From contig NZ_LFXL01000039.1 of NCBI RefSeq assembly GCF_001270745.1, positions 1 through 64,000 of the forward strand: a stretch of DNA of 64,000 bases, written 5' to 3'. The position numbers were made by a program, and so were the translations under genes. The DNA is from Jiangella muralis (lineage in GTDB: Bacteria > Actinomycetota > Actinomycetes > Jiangellales > Jiangellaceae). The notes beneath the pieces are model-generated. The model was not told the origin of the DNA. It did not search any database and saw only the letters and a list, made by a program, of their open reading frames with translations. Positions within the stretch are counted from its first letter, which is position 1. Each line of letters starts with the position of its first letter. Shown here in pieces: positions 17,601-24,971 of the stretch.

Positions 17601-19165
17601 TCGTCGGTCACGCACTGCCCGGGACCGGTGTCGGGCACATAGTCGACCCGGTACAGGCCGGCGTTCGGGTTGTCCCCGAACGAGCCGCCCTCCAGCACGT
17701 ACAGCGAACCGTCCGGGCCGAACTCGCCGTCCATCAGGCCGGACCAGGTCTGGCCGGGCATGAAGTCGTCGATCGCCTCGACCTGCTCGTTCGCATCCAG
17801 CGAGACCGTCTTCACGTGGCCGCGGTGGAAGTCGAGCAGGAACCAGCGCCCGTCGTAGTGCTCGGGGAACTTGGTGTCGGACTGCAGCGCCGCGTCGTAG
17901 CGGTAGACCGGGCCCGACATCGGGCCACCCGCGCCGGAGCCCATGTTGAGGAACGGCTCCGGGATCGGGTTGATCTCCTGCGCCGGCCAGCCGACCCACG
18001 ACTCGGGCCAGCCCGCCCAGCTGCGCGGGTAGTAGATCGTCGCCGGCGTCACCGGCGGGAGCTGGTCCAGCCCGGTGTTGTTCGGCGAGTCGTTGACCGG
18101 GCCGTTCTCGCAGTCGTAGAAGTCACCGAGCGGCTGGTTGGTCGCGTAGTCCCACGGCCGGTACGGGTAGTTGTTCCCGATGCAGAACGGGTACCCGAAG
18201 TTGGCCGCCTCGGACGTCGCCATGTACTGGTCGAAGCCCCACGGGCCGCGCTCGGTCCACTCGCCCAGCCGGTCCGGGCCGTAGTTGCCGATGTGCAGCC
18301 GGTCGGTCGCGGGGTCGAGCGAGATGCGGAACGGGTTGCGGAACCCCATGGCGAAGATCTCCGCCCGGGTCTTGCCGCCGCCGTCCTCGTCGCCGGTGAA
18401 CAGGTTCCCGTCCGGAATGGTGTACGTGCCGTCCGGCTGCGGGGTGATGCGCAGGACCTTGCCGCGCAGGTCGTTCGTGTTGCCGGAGGTCCGGCGGTCG
18501 TCGTTGTACCAGTGCGTCGGGCGGCTGTCGAGCGGCGAGTACTGCTGGTTGAGGTCCGGCGGCGACTCGTCGCCGGTGCTCAGGTACAGGTTGCCGGCGG
18601 AGTCGAAGTCGACGTCACCGGCGACGTGGCAGCAGTTCGTCTTGTTGTACGGAACCTTCAGCATGACGATCTCGGATGCGACGTCGAGCTGGTCGCCCTC
18701 GACGTGGAACCGGGACAGGTAGTGCGCGTTCTCGGCGCGGCTGGTGTAGTACACGTACATCCAGCCGTTCGTCTCGAAGTCCGGGTCCAGGGCCAGGCCC
18801 AGCAGGCCGCCCTCCTGGTTCTTCGACCCTTCGAAGTCGGGGTTCTGCGGCAGCGGGTGGTCGTCGAAGACGTCCAGTTCCGCCACCACGCCCACGTGCC
18901 CCATGCCTGGGTGATACACGCGGATGACGCCGTCGCGGCTGGTCATGTACACCCGGCCGTCGTCGGCGATGTCCATGTTCATCGGCTGCGAGATCCCGGG
19001 TGCCACCGGCACCTTCTCGAACTGGTCGGCCGCCGACAGTTCGGCGAACGTCGCGTCGGGGTTCTCGGCAGCCCCGGCCGGCTGCGCGGCGGCCGGGGCA
19101 CTGACCATGACTGACATCAACAGAGCCAGGAAAAGTAGTAACGCTGCGGATCGCTTGCCCAACAT
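14627..19165 (-). CDS. Secreted multidomain sugar dehydrogenase / DUF1080 / cupredoxin protein
   Basis: 1512 residues from ATG 19165, which follows a GGGAGG ribosome site and opens a clear signal peptide (cleavage near residue 30). Domains in order: glucose/sorbosone-dehydrogenase-type propeller (about 40-500, with GISQPMNMDIADDGRVY and MGFRNPFRISLDP); a concanavalin-like domain (about 510-705); two DUF1080/3-keto-disaccharide hydrolase-like domains (about 715-900 and 905-1095), each with GWNQSG/GWTMAG and SGVFFGFPDP/SGVFLRFPDP; a chitobiase-C-like segment; a cupredoxin with copper ligands about His1240, Cys1280, His1283, Met1298; an OmpL47-like Ig segment; and a C-terminal module (1424-1505) also present in the protein at 34056. 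Likely oxidises and cleaves glycosides outside the cell; the coupling is inferred. Confidence 0.85.
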   Translation of the reverse strand: MLGKRSAALLLFLALLMSVMVSAPAAAQPAGAAENPDATFAELSAADQFEKVPVAPGISQPMNMDIADDGRVYMTSRDGVIRVYHPGMGHVGVVAELDVFDDHPLPQNPDFEGSKNQEGGLLGLALDPDFETNGWMYVYYTSRAENAHYLSRFHVEGDQLDVASEIVMLKVPYNKTNCCHVAGDVDFDSAGNLYLSTGDESPPDLNQQYSPLDSRPTHWYNDDRRTSGNTNDLRGKVLRITPQPDGTYTIPDGNLFTGDEDGGGKTRAEIFAMGFRNPFRISLDPATDRLHIGNYGPDRLGEWTERGPWGFDQYMATSEAANFGYPFCIGNNYPYRPWDYATNQPLGDFYDCENGPVNDSPNNTGLDQLPPVTPATIYYPRSWAGWPESWVGWPAQEINPIPEPFLNMGSGAGGPMSGPVYRYDAALQSDTKFPEHYDGRWFLLDFHRGHVKTVSLDANEQVEAIDDFMPGQTWSGLMDGEFGPDGSLYVLEGGSFGDNPNAGLYRVDYVPDTGPGQCVTDDFAGTELDRELWPTIVRENAAGYRQTDGALEIDMLQGDMISNHLSGNINTTAQNMIMTPVPDGRWEAKVTVDLPAESVSHDQAGFIIYSDDQNFTKAAYFPPYGTAVNGRMEYLFHQNGEIRYQGGVDNPTITDAPRTLHLRLSGDGENVRAAYSLDGVTWVNVGRPAPISQYEAPQFGFFAAHGPSEITTPLTATFSDYSLCVPEEPACAAPAVDDGYRPLWDGATLTGWNQSGPGGFAVVPDGERAGSCALESIGDPAGLGMLWHEEEFESYRLHLDFKAVAVDDNSGVFFGFPDPGDDPFVAVREGYEIQIDDTGGSPGAQDKSKTGSIYTFQAPTSFPTVAGQWNEMEIEVEDPMVRVWINDVLVNEYENPAGSGRDLASGFVGIQNNRVSDNVFYRDIWIKELGDTQCPEPETPPAGFVPLYDGETLDGWTMAGPGGFEIDECGLLEPHGGMGLLWYDQKTFSDYVMRVDFRVKAPTDNSGVFLRFPDPQGDPGRPVNEGHEVQIYDATDNPNTRTGAIYNFAPADPLATKPIGEWNTMEMEVIGQEYRVTLNGVEVTNFTGDGTRPLEGYVGLQNHSSGQAAGESVEFRNVWIKEVEDELTVDASLTPPEPDGANGWYVSPVTLGLESNNADAELFWRPRTDETEWRTWTEPVPFDADGVYNIDYKAVVPGSGGEPTEKEILVGSGGFGFSETDFSVAQGDTVKFQLVPGYAHDVVITDENGAVLASRPLGDDWVDDPFFYDAAEVGTYYVYCTPHSNRPNPADPTTWAGMVAKFEVTPSTGQPPVETGIEEIEFLIDQTAPTSTASLAGEQSGYVYTGPVTVTLNGQDATSGVAATQYRMAGTEEPVAYTEPITVTEPGDHAVEFRSTDVAGHTEDWQTVEFTIGDGDPGDCPEPDPRETVMIGDLDSGVPSYVLDGGCTVNDLILDDGEWASHGAFVRHAGEVTSQLVTDGVLTARERRDILNTAARSDVGRAASTRMSWSMS

Positions 19166-19551
19166 GGCATCCTCCCGGGCGGGGTACCGGTCGATGTGAA
19201 ATAGCGCCGTGTTGATTCGCTGGTCGCCGTCATGACTTCCAGATGGAAGACGTGCTGCTCCCCGTGATCCGGATTCCGCGGAATCGCATCCGGAACGCGG
19301 GCGGTCGACCGCTGGCACCGATGCCGGTCGGTAACGCAACGGGTGTGCTCGTCAGGCGAGAACGCAGGTGTGGTCGGGTGTGCCCGAGCCGACGGGGCGC
19401 CGCGCGTCTCCGGAGTCGCGCCGCGCTGTCGCTGGCCGCCCCGCCGCACGCCTGATGGCTCGCGTTGGACCGTGCCTAGACTTAGTAAGGAAGCCTTCCT
19501 CACTATGTAACGTAAGATCACTATGTTGGTACGACACGTCGGTGTCAAGGG
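19166..19551. promoter_or_regulatory. Divergent promoter region with three palindromes
   Basis: This 386-base gap separates the secreted dehydrogenase (minus) from the ROK regulator (plus). It contains CTTCCA-GA-TGGAAG (19236-19249), the exact palindrome GATTCCG-CGGAATC (19272-19285) and a 21-base inverted repeat at 19484-19504. The density of symmetric sites suggests sugar-responsive control of one or both genes. No small gene is seen. Confidence 0.5.
19484..19504. promoter_or_regulatory. Candidate ROK operator
   Basis: AGTAAGGAAG - C - CTTCCTCACT: two 10-base arms around one base with 9 of 10 pairs matching. It is AT-richer than its surroundings and lies 47 bases upstream of the ROK gene, in the region divergent from the dehydrogenase. 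ROK repressors of this type often control themselves and the adjacent sugar genes. Confidence 0.55.
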
Positions 19552-20766
19552 GTGGCTGTGACACAACTCGGACATGGAAGCGGCCCACAGGTCCTACGTC
19601 TCATGAACTGCGCGGCGGTCCTCGCCGCCATCCGCGCCGCGGGCACTGCCCGCGTCACCGAACTCGTCCGGGCGACCGGCCTGTCCCGCCCCACGGTCAC
19701 CGCGGCGGTGTCGACGCTGATGGCCGACGGCTGGGTCGAGGAGACCGAGGCGCCCGAGATCGACGCGCCGCGCATGGGCCGACCCGCGCGCGTGCTCAGA
19801 TTCCGCGCCGACGCCAGGCACGTCCTCGGCATCGACGTCGGACCACACCGGATCTACTGCGCCGTCGCCGACCTCAGCGGGACCGTCGTCGCGCACGCGC
19901 GTCACGACGTCGCCGTGGCGAGCACCCACGCGCAACTGCTCGACCAGGTCGAGTCGACGATGCGCAAGGCGCTCGCCACGGTGCCGGTGCGGCTGCCGGA
20001 CCTCGCGGCGGTGGGCATCGGCACGCCCGGCATCGTCGACGACCAACGCGGCGCCGTCGTCCAGGCGCCGTCCGTGCCCGGATGGAGCTCGCTCGAGCTC
20101 GGCAGCCTGATCCGGCAGAGCCTCGACTGCCCCGTGCGGGTCGAGAACGACGTCAACCTCGCGGTGATGGCCGAGCGGTGGAACGGCAGCGGCGGCAACG
20201 CCGAGAACCTGATCCTCGTGCAGTGGGGCGCCCGGATCGGCGCGGCCGTGCTGATGGAGGGACAGGTACATCGCGGTGCCCATGGGGCGGCCGGCGAGAT
20301 CGGGTTCCTCGAACTCGAGGAGGAGCCGCAGGGGACGCAGGCGGACGGGCTCGGCCCGCTGGAGTCCGCCGTCGGGACGGCGTGGATCCTGCAACGCGCG
20401 CGCAGCCTCGGCGACGACGAGAGTCCCGACGCCGCCGCCGTCCTCGTCGCGGCCGCCGGTGGTGATCCGCGGGCGCTGCAGGCGATCGACGAGGCCTGCG
20501 CCAGGCTGGCCCGCGGCCTCGCCTCCTTCGTCTCCGCCATCGATCCCGAACTGGTCGTGATCGGCGGCAGCATCACGCTGGCCGGCGACACGATCCTGGC
20601 CGGGCTGCGACGCCACCTGAGCCGGCGCGCGCTCGTGCAGCCGCGGCTGGAGCTGTCCCGGCTCGGTGACGACGCGGTCGCGCTCGGCGCCGTGCGGCTC
20701 GCCCTCGCCGACGCCGAACGGCGCCTGCTCGACGTCTACGCGACGTCGGCGGCCGAGCACCCGTGA
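19552..20766 (+). CDS. ROK family transcriptional regulator
   Basis: 404 residues from GTG 19552 (GTG 19558 is also possible, better placed after AAGGGG). N-terminal winged helix (about 20-80, TELVRATGLSRPTVTAAVSTL), then the ROK sugar-kinase fold: phosphate loop GIDVGPH near 94, ENDVNLAVMAE with the catalytic-type Asp near 200, and GAHGAAGEIGFL. The zinc motif CxCGxxGC expected just after this is absent, replaced by EEEPQGTQADGLGPLES. Transcribed away from the secreted dehydrogenase and importer operon, which it probably represses in the absence of a sugar ligand. Confidence 0.85.
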   Translation: MAVTQLGHGSGPQVLRLMNCAAVLAAIRAAGTARVTELVRATGLSRPTVTAAVSTLMADGWVEETEAPEIDAPRMGRPARVLRFRADARHVLGIDVGPHRIYCAVADLSGTVVAHARHDVAVASTHAQLLDQVESTMRKALATVPVRLPDLAAVGIGTPGIVDDQRGAVVQAPSVPGWSSLELGSLIRQSLDCPVRVENDVNLAVMAERWNGSGGNAENLILVQWGARIGAAVLMEGQVHRGAHGAAGEIGFLELEEEPQGTQADGLGPLESAVGTAWILQRARSLGDDESPDAAAVLVAAAGGDPRALQAIDEACARLARGLASFVSAIDPELVVIGGSITLAGDTILAGLRRHLSRRALVQPRLELSRLGDDAVALGAVRLALADAERRLLDVYATSAAEHP

Positions 20767-20774
20767 CGGCTGCC

Positions 20775-20805
20775 TTGCCTTGACGCGCGCGTCAAGGATT
20801 ACCGT
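20775..20805 (+). promoter_or_regulatory. MerR-type promoter with 20-bp perfect operator
   Basis: A -35 element TTGCCT (20775-20780) and a -10 element TACCGT (20800-20805) are separated by 19 bases, the long spacer typical of MerR-activated promoters. The perfect palindrome CCTTGACGCG/CGCGTCAAGG (20778-20797) sits within it. Transcription from this -10 would start at about 20812, the A of the start codon, giving a leaderless transcript. Confidence 0.7.
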
Positions 20806-20811
20806 CGAGGC

Positions 20812-21183
20812 ATGCGAATCGGCGACCTCGCGCAACGCGCCGGCACCACCACCCGGGCGCTGCGGTTCTACGAGTCACAGGGCCTGCTGATGGCGCAACG
20901 CGCCCCCAACGGCTATCGCGAGTACGACGAGGACGACCTGCGGCTGGTCACCGAGATCCAGACGCTGCAGGACATCGGCTTCAGCCTCGACGACACCCGT
21001 CCGTTCGTGGAGTGCCTGCGCTCCGGGCACGCCTCCGGCGACTCCTGCGCGGACTCGATCGAGACGTACCGGCGCAAGCTCGCCGAGGTCGACGGCTACC
21101 TCGACCGCCTGACGGCGATCCGCGCCGGCATCCAGGCCAAGCTCGACGACGCCCAGGCACGGCAGCAGGGAGACCACGCATGA
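20812..21183 (+). CDS. MerR family transcriptional regulator
   Basis: 123 residues. Winged helix at 1-70 (MRIGDLAQRAGTTTRALRFY, then NGYREYDEDDLRLV), followed by a dimerisation helix (about 80-118). Between them lies VECLRSGHASGDSC with two cysteines ten residues apart (about Cys65 and Cys76), which could bind metal or sense redox state. The gene shares its last bases with a thioredoxin (ATGA overlap), so redox sensing is favoured by context. Probably autoregulated through the palindrome in its own promoter. Confidence 0.88.
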   Translation: MRIGDLAQRAGTTTRALRFYESQGLLMAQRAPNGYREYDEDDLRLVTEIQTLQDIGFSLDDTRPFVECLRSGHASGDSCADSIETYRRKLAEVDGYLDRLTAIRAGIQAKLDDAQARQQGDHA

Positions 21184-21503
21184 CGCTCACCGTCACCACC
21201 GAGACGTTCGACCACGAGGTGCTGCGCAGCGACCTTCCCGTGCTGGTCGACTTCTGGGCCGAATGGTGCCCGCCGTGTCACATGATCGCGCCCATGCTGG
21301 ACCAGTTGGCCGGTGAGCTCGAGGGCACCGTCGCCATCCGCAAGATCAACAACGACGAGCACCCCGAGGTCGGCGCACGATACCGCGTCATGTCCCTGCC
21401 CACCCTCATGCTGTTCGTCGACGGCGAGCCGGTGCAGGCGCTGGTCGGGGCGCGGCCGAAGGCCCGGCTGCTGAAGGAGCTGGAGGACGCGCTCTCGCGC
21501 TAG
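21180..21503 (+). CDS. Thioredoxin
   Basis: 107 residues, one thioredoxin domain with active site WCPPC at about 29-33 in VDFWAEWCPPCHMIAPML and the cis-proline segment MSLPTLMLF near 74. The WCPPC dipeptide instead of WCGPC is an uncommon but known variant that changes redox potential. The start overlaps the MerR stop, so the two are coexpressed; a disulfide reductant made on demand by its own sensor is the natural reading. No signal peptide, so cytoplasmic. Confidence 0.92.
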   Translation: MTLTVTTETFDHEVLRSDLPVLVDFWAEWCPPCHMIAPMLDQLAGELEGTVAIRKINNDEHPEVGARYRVMSLPTLMLFVDGEPVQALVGARPKARLLKELEDALSR

Positions 21504-21571
21504 CTGAGTGAGTCCGTTTGGTCGGGTGGACGGTTCGCCGTTGTCCCGCAGTGCGCCGCTTTGCGGCAGTG

Positions 21572-22178
21572 GGCCGTCCCCCTGCTGCCCATTTTCTCAG
21601 CCGCGGACCGCGCCTCAAGCGGAGCCCAACGGCGCTTCGCGCGGCGATGACCGCTTGACCCGCGGCACCGCGGCCCCGGGCGCTATCAGGGGGACGCGGG
21701 AAGTGCGGGCAGAGGCCCGCCCCGGGTGCACCGTTCGCCTGGCCGATGTCTGTTGGCCGTTCGTGCCGGTGCACCGTTGGGTTTGTCCTCGACTCCCGGA
21801 GCCGTCTTCGATGGCGGGAGTCGTGTTCCGGGCGCCGTTGGACGATTCTGGCCATCGAAGACGTCCCAGGCCGTCGACGTCACTCGCGTGGTGGGCACCT
21901 CACCCGCCGCAGCAACGAATGAGAGCCGTCGGCGGCGGTTATGCGGTGCTGGCGCGGGTGAGGTGCATCCGCCGCGCGTGAAGTGGCCGCCCCCCACCCC
22001 CGGGTGGCTGTTGATCATGGGCACATCGGGGTTCCCAGCGACCGGGAACCCCGATTTCGCCATGATCAACTCGGGCGGGTGGGTGTGCCGTGGCGGACCC
22101 CCGCCGCGCGAAGCGCCCACTCGGGTCCACTTGAGGCGCGGTCACGCGGCTAAGAAAATGGGCGCCAGGGGGACGGCC
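21572..22178. repeat. Non-coding element bounded by ~75-bp imperfect inverted repeats
   Basis: The left arm (21572-21645) begins GGCCGTCCCCCTG and runs through GCCCATTTTCT, CCGCGCCTCAAG and GCGCTTCGCGCGGCG. The right arm (22102-22178), read in reverse complement, repeats these blocks in the same order with a few substitutions and one-base gaps. The 607-base interior has no gene and several internal hairpins. It looks like a MITE-like or REP-cluster element that could be moved by an enzyme encoded elsewhere. Target-site duplications were not established. Confidence 0.6.
22010..22070. repeat. Double hairpin with GTTGATCATGG ends
   Basis: Outer arms GTTGATCATGG (22010-22020) and CCATGATCAAC (22060-22070) enclose an inner 12-base stem ATCGGGGTTCCC (22025-22036) and GGGAACCCCGAT (22044-22055), with a 4-by-4 internal loop between. 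The outer ends resemble those of the hairpin at 153-208, suggesting a family of dispersed palindromes. Confidence 0.65.
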
Positions 22179-22518
22179 AACCTGCGGCCACCGACGAACG
22201 CGGCGACGTCAGGCCAACGCGAATCAGTCAGCCAGCGAGGTTGGCCTCGGACCACCGAGCCGGTGGGGGGTGAGGTACGCAGACCGGCGGAACCGTGACC
22301 GGCGCGTCCCCTTTGCACGATCCCCACCTCACTGTGTGGATCCGCTGCGCCGAGTGGGGTCGATCACTGTTGCCCTGACGACAGCGACGCCACCCGCCAC
22401 GCACAGTGATCTCGCATCGATCACGCAGCGATCCCACACCGTTGCGCCATGCCTGCGGGGCGCCGCCACCGGCTGCAAAACTCGGTTCGAGTGTCGGAGT
22501 TTCGGAGACCAAGCGGAA

Positions 22519-22923
22519 TTAGGGGATGTACGGGTCCCACCAGCCGGGCTCGGGGTCGGTCTGCTCGACGACGTCGACCCATTGGCCGGCCGGGTCGACC
22601 AGCCCGAAGCGGCGCTGCCCCCACGGCTCGTCGGTCAGCGGCAGGGCGAACCGCACGCCGCCGGCTCGCAGCGCCTCGTATTCGGCGGCGACGTCGGTCA
22701 CTTGGACGGTGAGGAACGCGCCGTCGCCGGTGTGCGGGCCGGGCGACGGCGGTGCCGACGGGTGCTCCGGGCGCATGAACGCGACCGCGACGCCGCCGCC
22801 GTCCAGCAACACGAACCAGTCGGCCTCGAACACGACGGCGAAGCCGAGCCGGCCGGCGTAGAAGTCGCGGCACTCGCGCAGCCGGTCCGTGACGACGACG
22901 GCGTACCCGCCGACCACCCGCAT
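22519..22923 (-). CDS. VOC family protein (glyoxalase/bleomycin-resistance fold)
   Basis: 134 residues with paired beta-alpha-beta-beta-beta modules: VVVTDRLRECRDFYAGRLGF near the N-terminus and FLTVQVTDVAAEYEALRAGGVRF then FGLVDPAGQWVDVVEQ in the second half. The family covers dioxygenases, isomerases and antibiotic-binding proteins, so no substrate is assigned. It lies 10 bases after the methyltransferase stop and is probably cotranscribed with it. Confidence 0.8.
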   Translation of the reverse strand: MRVVGGYAVVVTDRLRECRDFYAGRLGFAVVFEADWFVLLDGGGVAVAFMRPEHPSAPPSPGPHTGDGAFLTVQVTDVAAEYEALRAGGVRFALPLTDEPWGQRRFGLVDPAGQWVDVVEQTDPEPGWWDPYIP

Positions 22924-22933
22924 GGGCCCTCCT

Positions 22934-23719
22934 TCAGCGCCGCAGCCCGCGGACCGCCCAGGCGCGCGCCGTCAGTGAGATCGAGCCGTCGGCGGCGACC
23001 GGCAGCCGGGCCCGCACCGCCGCGCGGATCGCGTCCTGCCGCGACGGCGGGAGCGTGGCCAGGTAGCCGGGGGCGGCGCCCTGCCCGCCGAGGAATGGGC
23101 GCCAGTAGTCGTCGAACGACGCGAACGATGTCGGGATCTCGATGGATCGGACGTCGACGTCGGCCAGGCCGGCCGCCAGCCACAGGTGCACCAGTGGTTC
23201 GGGCCGGCACAGCGGGAACCGGGCGCCCTCGTCCAGACCGGCGACGTCCGGGTCGACGTCCGCGGCGGCCGCCCAGAAGTGCCGCATGAGCTGCATGCCG
23301 TCGGCGTAGTCCCACACGTACGCGGCCACGACGGCGCCGGGCGCGGCCACCCGGACGAACTCCGCGGCGGCCGCCGCCGCGTCGGGCACGAAGTTCAGCG
23401 TCAGCCCGCTCACCACGGCATCGGCGGCGCCGTCGGCGACCGGCAGCGCCGCGGCGTCGCCGGCCTCGAACGTCGCGGCCGGGACCTGCTCGCGGGCGGT
23501 GCCGAGGAACCCGGTGGACGGGTCGACGCCGAGGACGGAGGCGGGCGCGGCCAGCGTCAGCACGGCCTCGGTCAGTGCGCCGGTGCCGCAGCCGACGTCG
23601 ATCCACCGAGCGCCGCCGGGGACGTCCAGCCAGGGCACGAACGCGGCGGCGACCCGGCGGCTCCACCGTCCGACGTACGCCTCATAGGCGTCGCCCTCGG
23701 CCCAGACGTCCGGCGCCAT
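22934..23719 (-). CDS. Class I SAM-dependent methyltransferase
   Basis: 261 residues with a Methyltransf_11-type fold: SAM motif WIDVGCGTGALTE at about 39-51, acidic LGVDPS after strand 2, and GLTLNFVPD at the post-II position. The acceptor is unknown. First of two genes with the VOC protein; a divergent lysozyme gene starts 32 bases away, so both promoters share a short region. Confidence 0.82.
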   Translation of the reverse strand: MAPDVWAEGDAYEAYVGRWSRRVAAAFVPWLDVPGGARWIDVGCGTGALTEAVLTLAAPASVLGVDPSTGFLGTAREQVPAATFEAGDAAALPVADGAADAVVSGLTLNFVPDAAAAAAEFVRVAAPGAVVAAYVWDYADGMQLMRHFWAAAADVDPDVAGLDEGARFPLCRPEPLVHLWLAAGLADVDVRSIEIPTSFASFDDYWRPFLGGQGAAPGYLATLPPSRQDAIRAAVRARLPVAADGSISLTARAWAVRGLRR

Positions 23720-23751
23720 GAGCCGACGATACGACCAGCCGGGCCGATAAA

Positions 23752-24471
23752 GTGACGGACGAAGGCCACGGATCGGGGGAATCGGGTATGCGCCGTCGCA
23801 TCATCGTCACCGTTTCGGTGGTGGTGGCCGCGGCGTTGAGCCTGGGCGCGGTGCTCTGGTTCGGCATCGTCCCGCACTGGCGGCCGGCGCTGGAGAACGG
23901 CGAGCGCTACGGCATCGACGTCTCCGCCCACCAGGACGAGATCGACTGGGATGCCGTCGCCGGCGACGGCATCCAGTTCGCCTACATCAAGGCCAGCGAG
24001 GGCCAGGGCTGGGTCGACGAATGGTTCGATGAGAACTGGGCCGGCGCCGCCCGGGCCGGGCTCGACCGCGGCGCCTACCACTTCTTCACGCTCTGCGCAC
24101 CGGGCGAGGCACAGGCCGAGAACTTCCTCGCCGTCGCGCCGCCCGACGACAACGCCCTGCCGCCCGTCATCGACCTCGAGCTGACCGGCAACTGCAGCGA
24201 CCGGCCGCCGGCCGACCGGGTCGCCGCCGAGGTCGACGCATTCGTGCAGCTGGTCGAGCGGGCCTGGGCCCGCGACCTGCTGTTCTACGTCCGTCCCGAC
24301 TGGGACGACGTCTACCCCGTCCGCGACGGCCTGGACCGCCGGCTCTGGGACTACCGTTTCTTCCGTCGCCCCACCGACGAACGCTGGCACGTCTGGCAGG
24401 TCAACACGTTCGCCCGGGTCGACGGCATCGACGGGCCGGTCGACCTCGACATCATGCGCAACGTCGAGTAG
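23752..24471 (+). CDS. GH25 family lysozyme
   Basis: 239 residues from GTG 23752; an in-frame ATG at 23788 just before the membrane segment is an attractive alternative. One N-terminal membrane segment (about 17-40), then a GH25 muramidase domain: YGIDVSAHQDEIDWDAVAGDG with the first catalytic-site Asp, FAYIKASEG, GAYHFF, and PPVIDLEL with the acidic pair expected to act in catalysis. It should cleave the N-acetylmuramyl bond in peptidoglycan while held at the membrane or secreted, a role in wall turnover. No wall-binding repeats. Confidence 0.87.
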   Translation: MTDEGHGSGESGMRRRIIVTVSVVVAAALSLGAVLWFGIVPHWRPALENGERYGIDVSAHQDEIDWDAVAGDGIQFAYIKASEGQGWVDEWFDENWAGAARAGLDRGAYHFFTLCAPGEAQAENFLAVAPPDDNALPPVIDLELTGNCSDRPPADRVAAEVDAFVQLVERAWARDLLFYVRPDWDDVYPVRDGLDRRLWDYRFFRRPTDERWHVWQVNTFARVDGIDGPVDLDIMRNVE

Positions 24472-24551
24472 CGGTGTGCCGGGTTTGCCCCGATGTGGGC
24501 GCGGGAAGAGTGGACTACTGACACGCAGCCTGCCACCCGAAGGGATCCGGC

Positions 24552-24965
24552 ATGATCGTGCTCGGACTGATCCTCATCATCGTTGCCGCGGCAGCGGTGG
24601 TCGTCGCCGTCATCGCCGGTGGCGACAGCGTCACGCTCAGCGCGTTCGACGTCGATCTCGACTCGCCGGTCTGGGGCGTCTTCGCCGCGGGCGTCGCCGC
24701 CGGCCTGCTCCTCATGCTCGGGATCCTGGCCATCGTTGCCGGGGTGAACCGCTCGCGGTCGCGGCGCGAGGAGATCGAGTACCTGCGCGAGCAGGTCGCC
24801 CGCCACGAGCGCAAGACCGGCCGCGAGGCCGACGAGCCCGAGGTGAGCGACTGGCTCGGCCAGGCCCACCGCGCCGCAACCGGGACCGGGACCGCCAGCC
24901 CGGCCGAGCCGGTGGCCCGCTCGGGCGCGACGTCCGGCGCCGCGCCGCTGTACCGGCAGGGCTGA
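24552..24965 (+). CDS. Small membrane protein, LapA-like
   Basis: 137 residues with two membrane segments (about 2-23 and 41-63) separated by a short loop, then a charged coiled-coil stretch SRREEIEYLREQVARHERK and a disordered Ala/Thr/Gly-rich tail. The layout matches LapA/DUF1049-type envelope proteins. It ends 6 bases before the stop of the convergent lasso kinase gene. Function is not known. Confidence 0.6.
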   Translation: MIVLGLILIIVAAAAVVVAVIAGGDSVTLSAFDVDLDSPVWGVFAAGVAAGLLLMLGILAIVAGVNRSRSRREEIEYLREQVARHERKTGREADEPEVSDWLGQAHRAATGTGTASPAEPVARSGATSGAAPLYRQG

Positions 24966-24971
24966 CGGCGC

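Larger units (their letters stand above)
21504..22518. other. One-kilobase non-coding region rich in inverted repeats
   Basis: No reading frame here has the character of a gene. The region holds the inverted-repeat-bounded element at 21572-22178 and, inside it, several nested palindromes: CGTCTTCGATGG (21803-21814) against CCATCGAAGACG (21852-21863), CACCTCACCCGC (21896-21907) against GCGGGTGAGGTG (21955-21966), and the double hairpin at 22010-22070. From 22179 to 22518 nothing is recognised. Confidence 0.6.

Noticed and set aside
20778-20797. Rho-independent terminator after the ROK gene
   Set aside because: The palindrome lies between a -35 and -10 with 19-base spacing before the MerR gene and has no loop, which fits an operator better.
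21726-22298. 190-codon frame in the non-coding region
   Set aside because: It crosses several perfect inverted repeats and the translation has no family likeness; the palindromes explain the sequence better.
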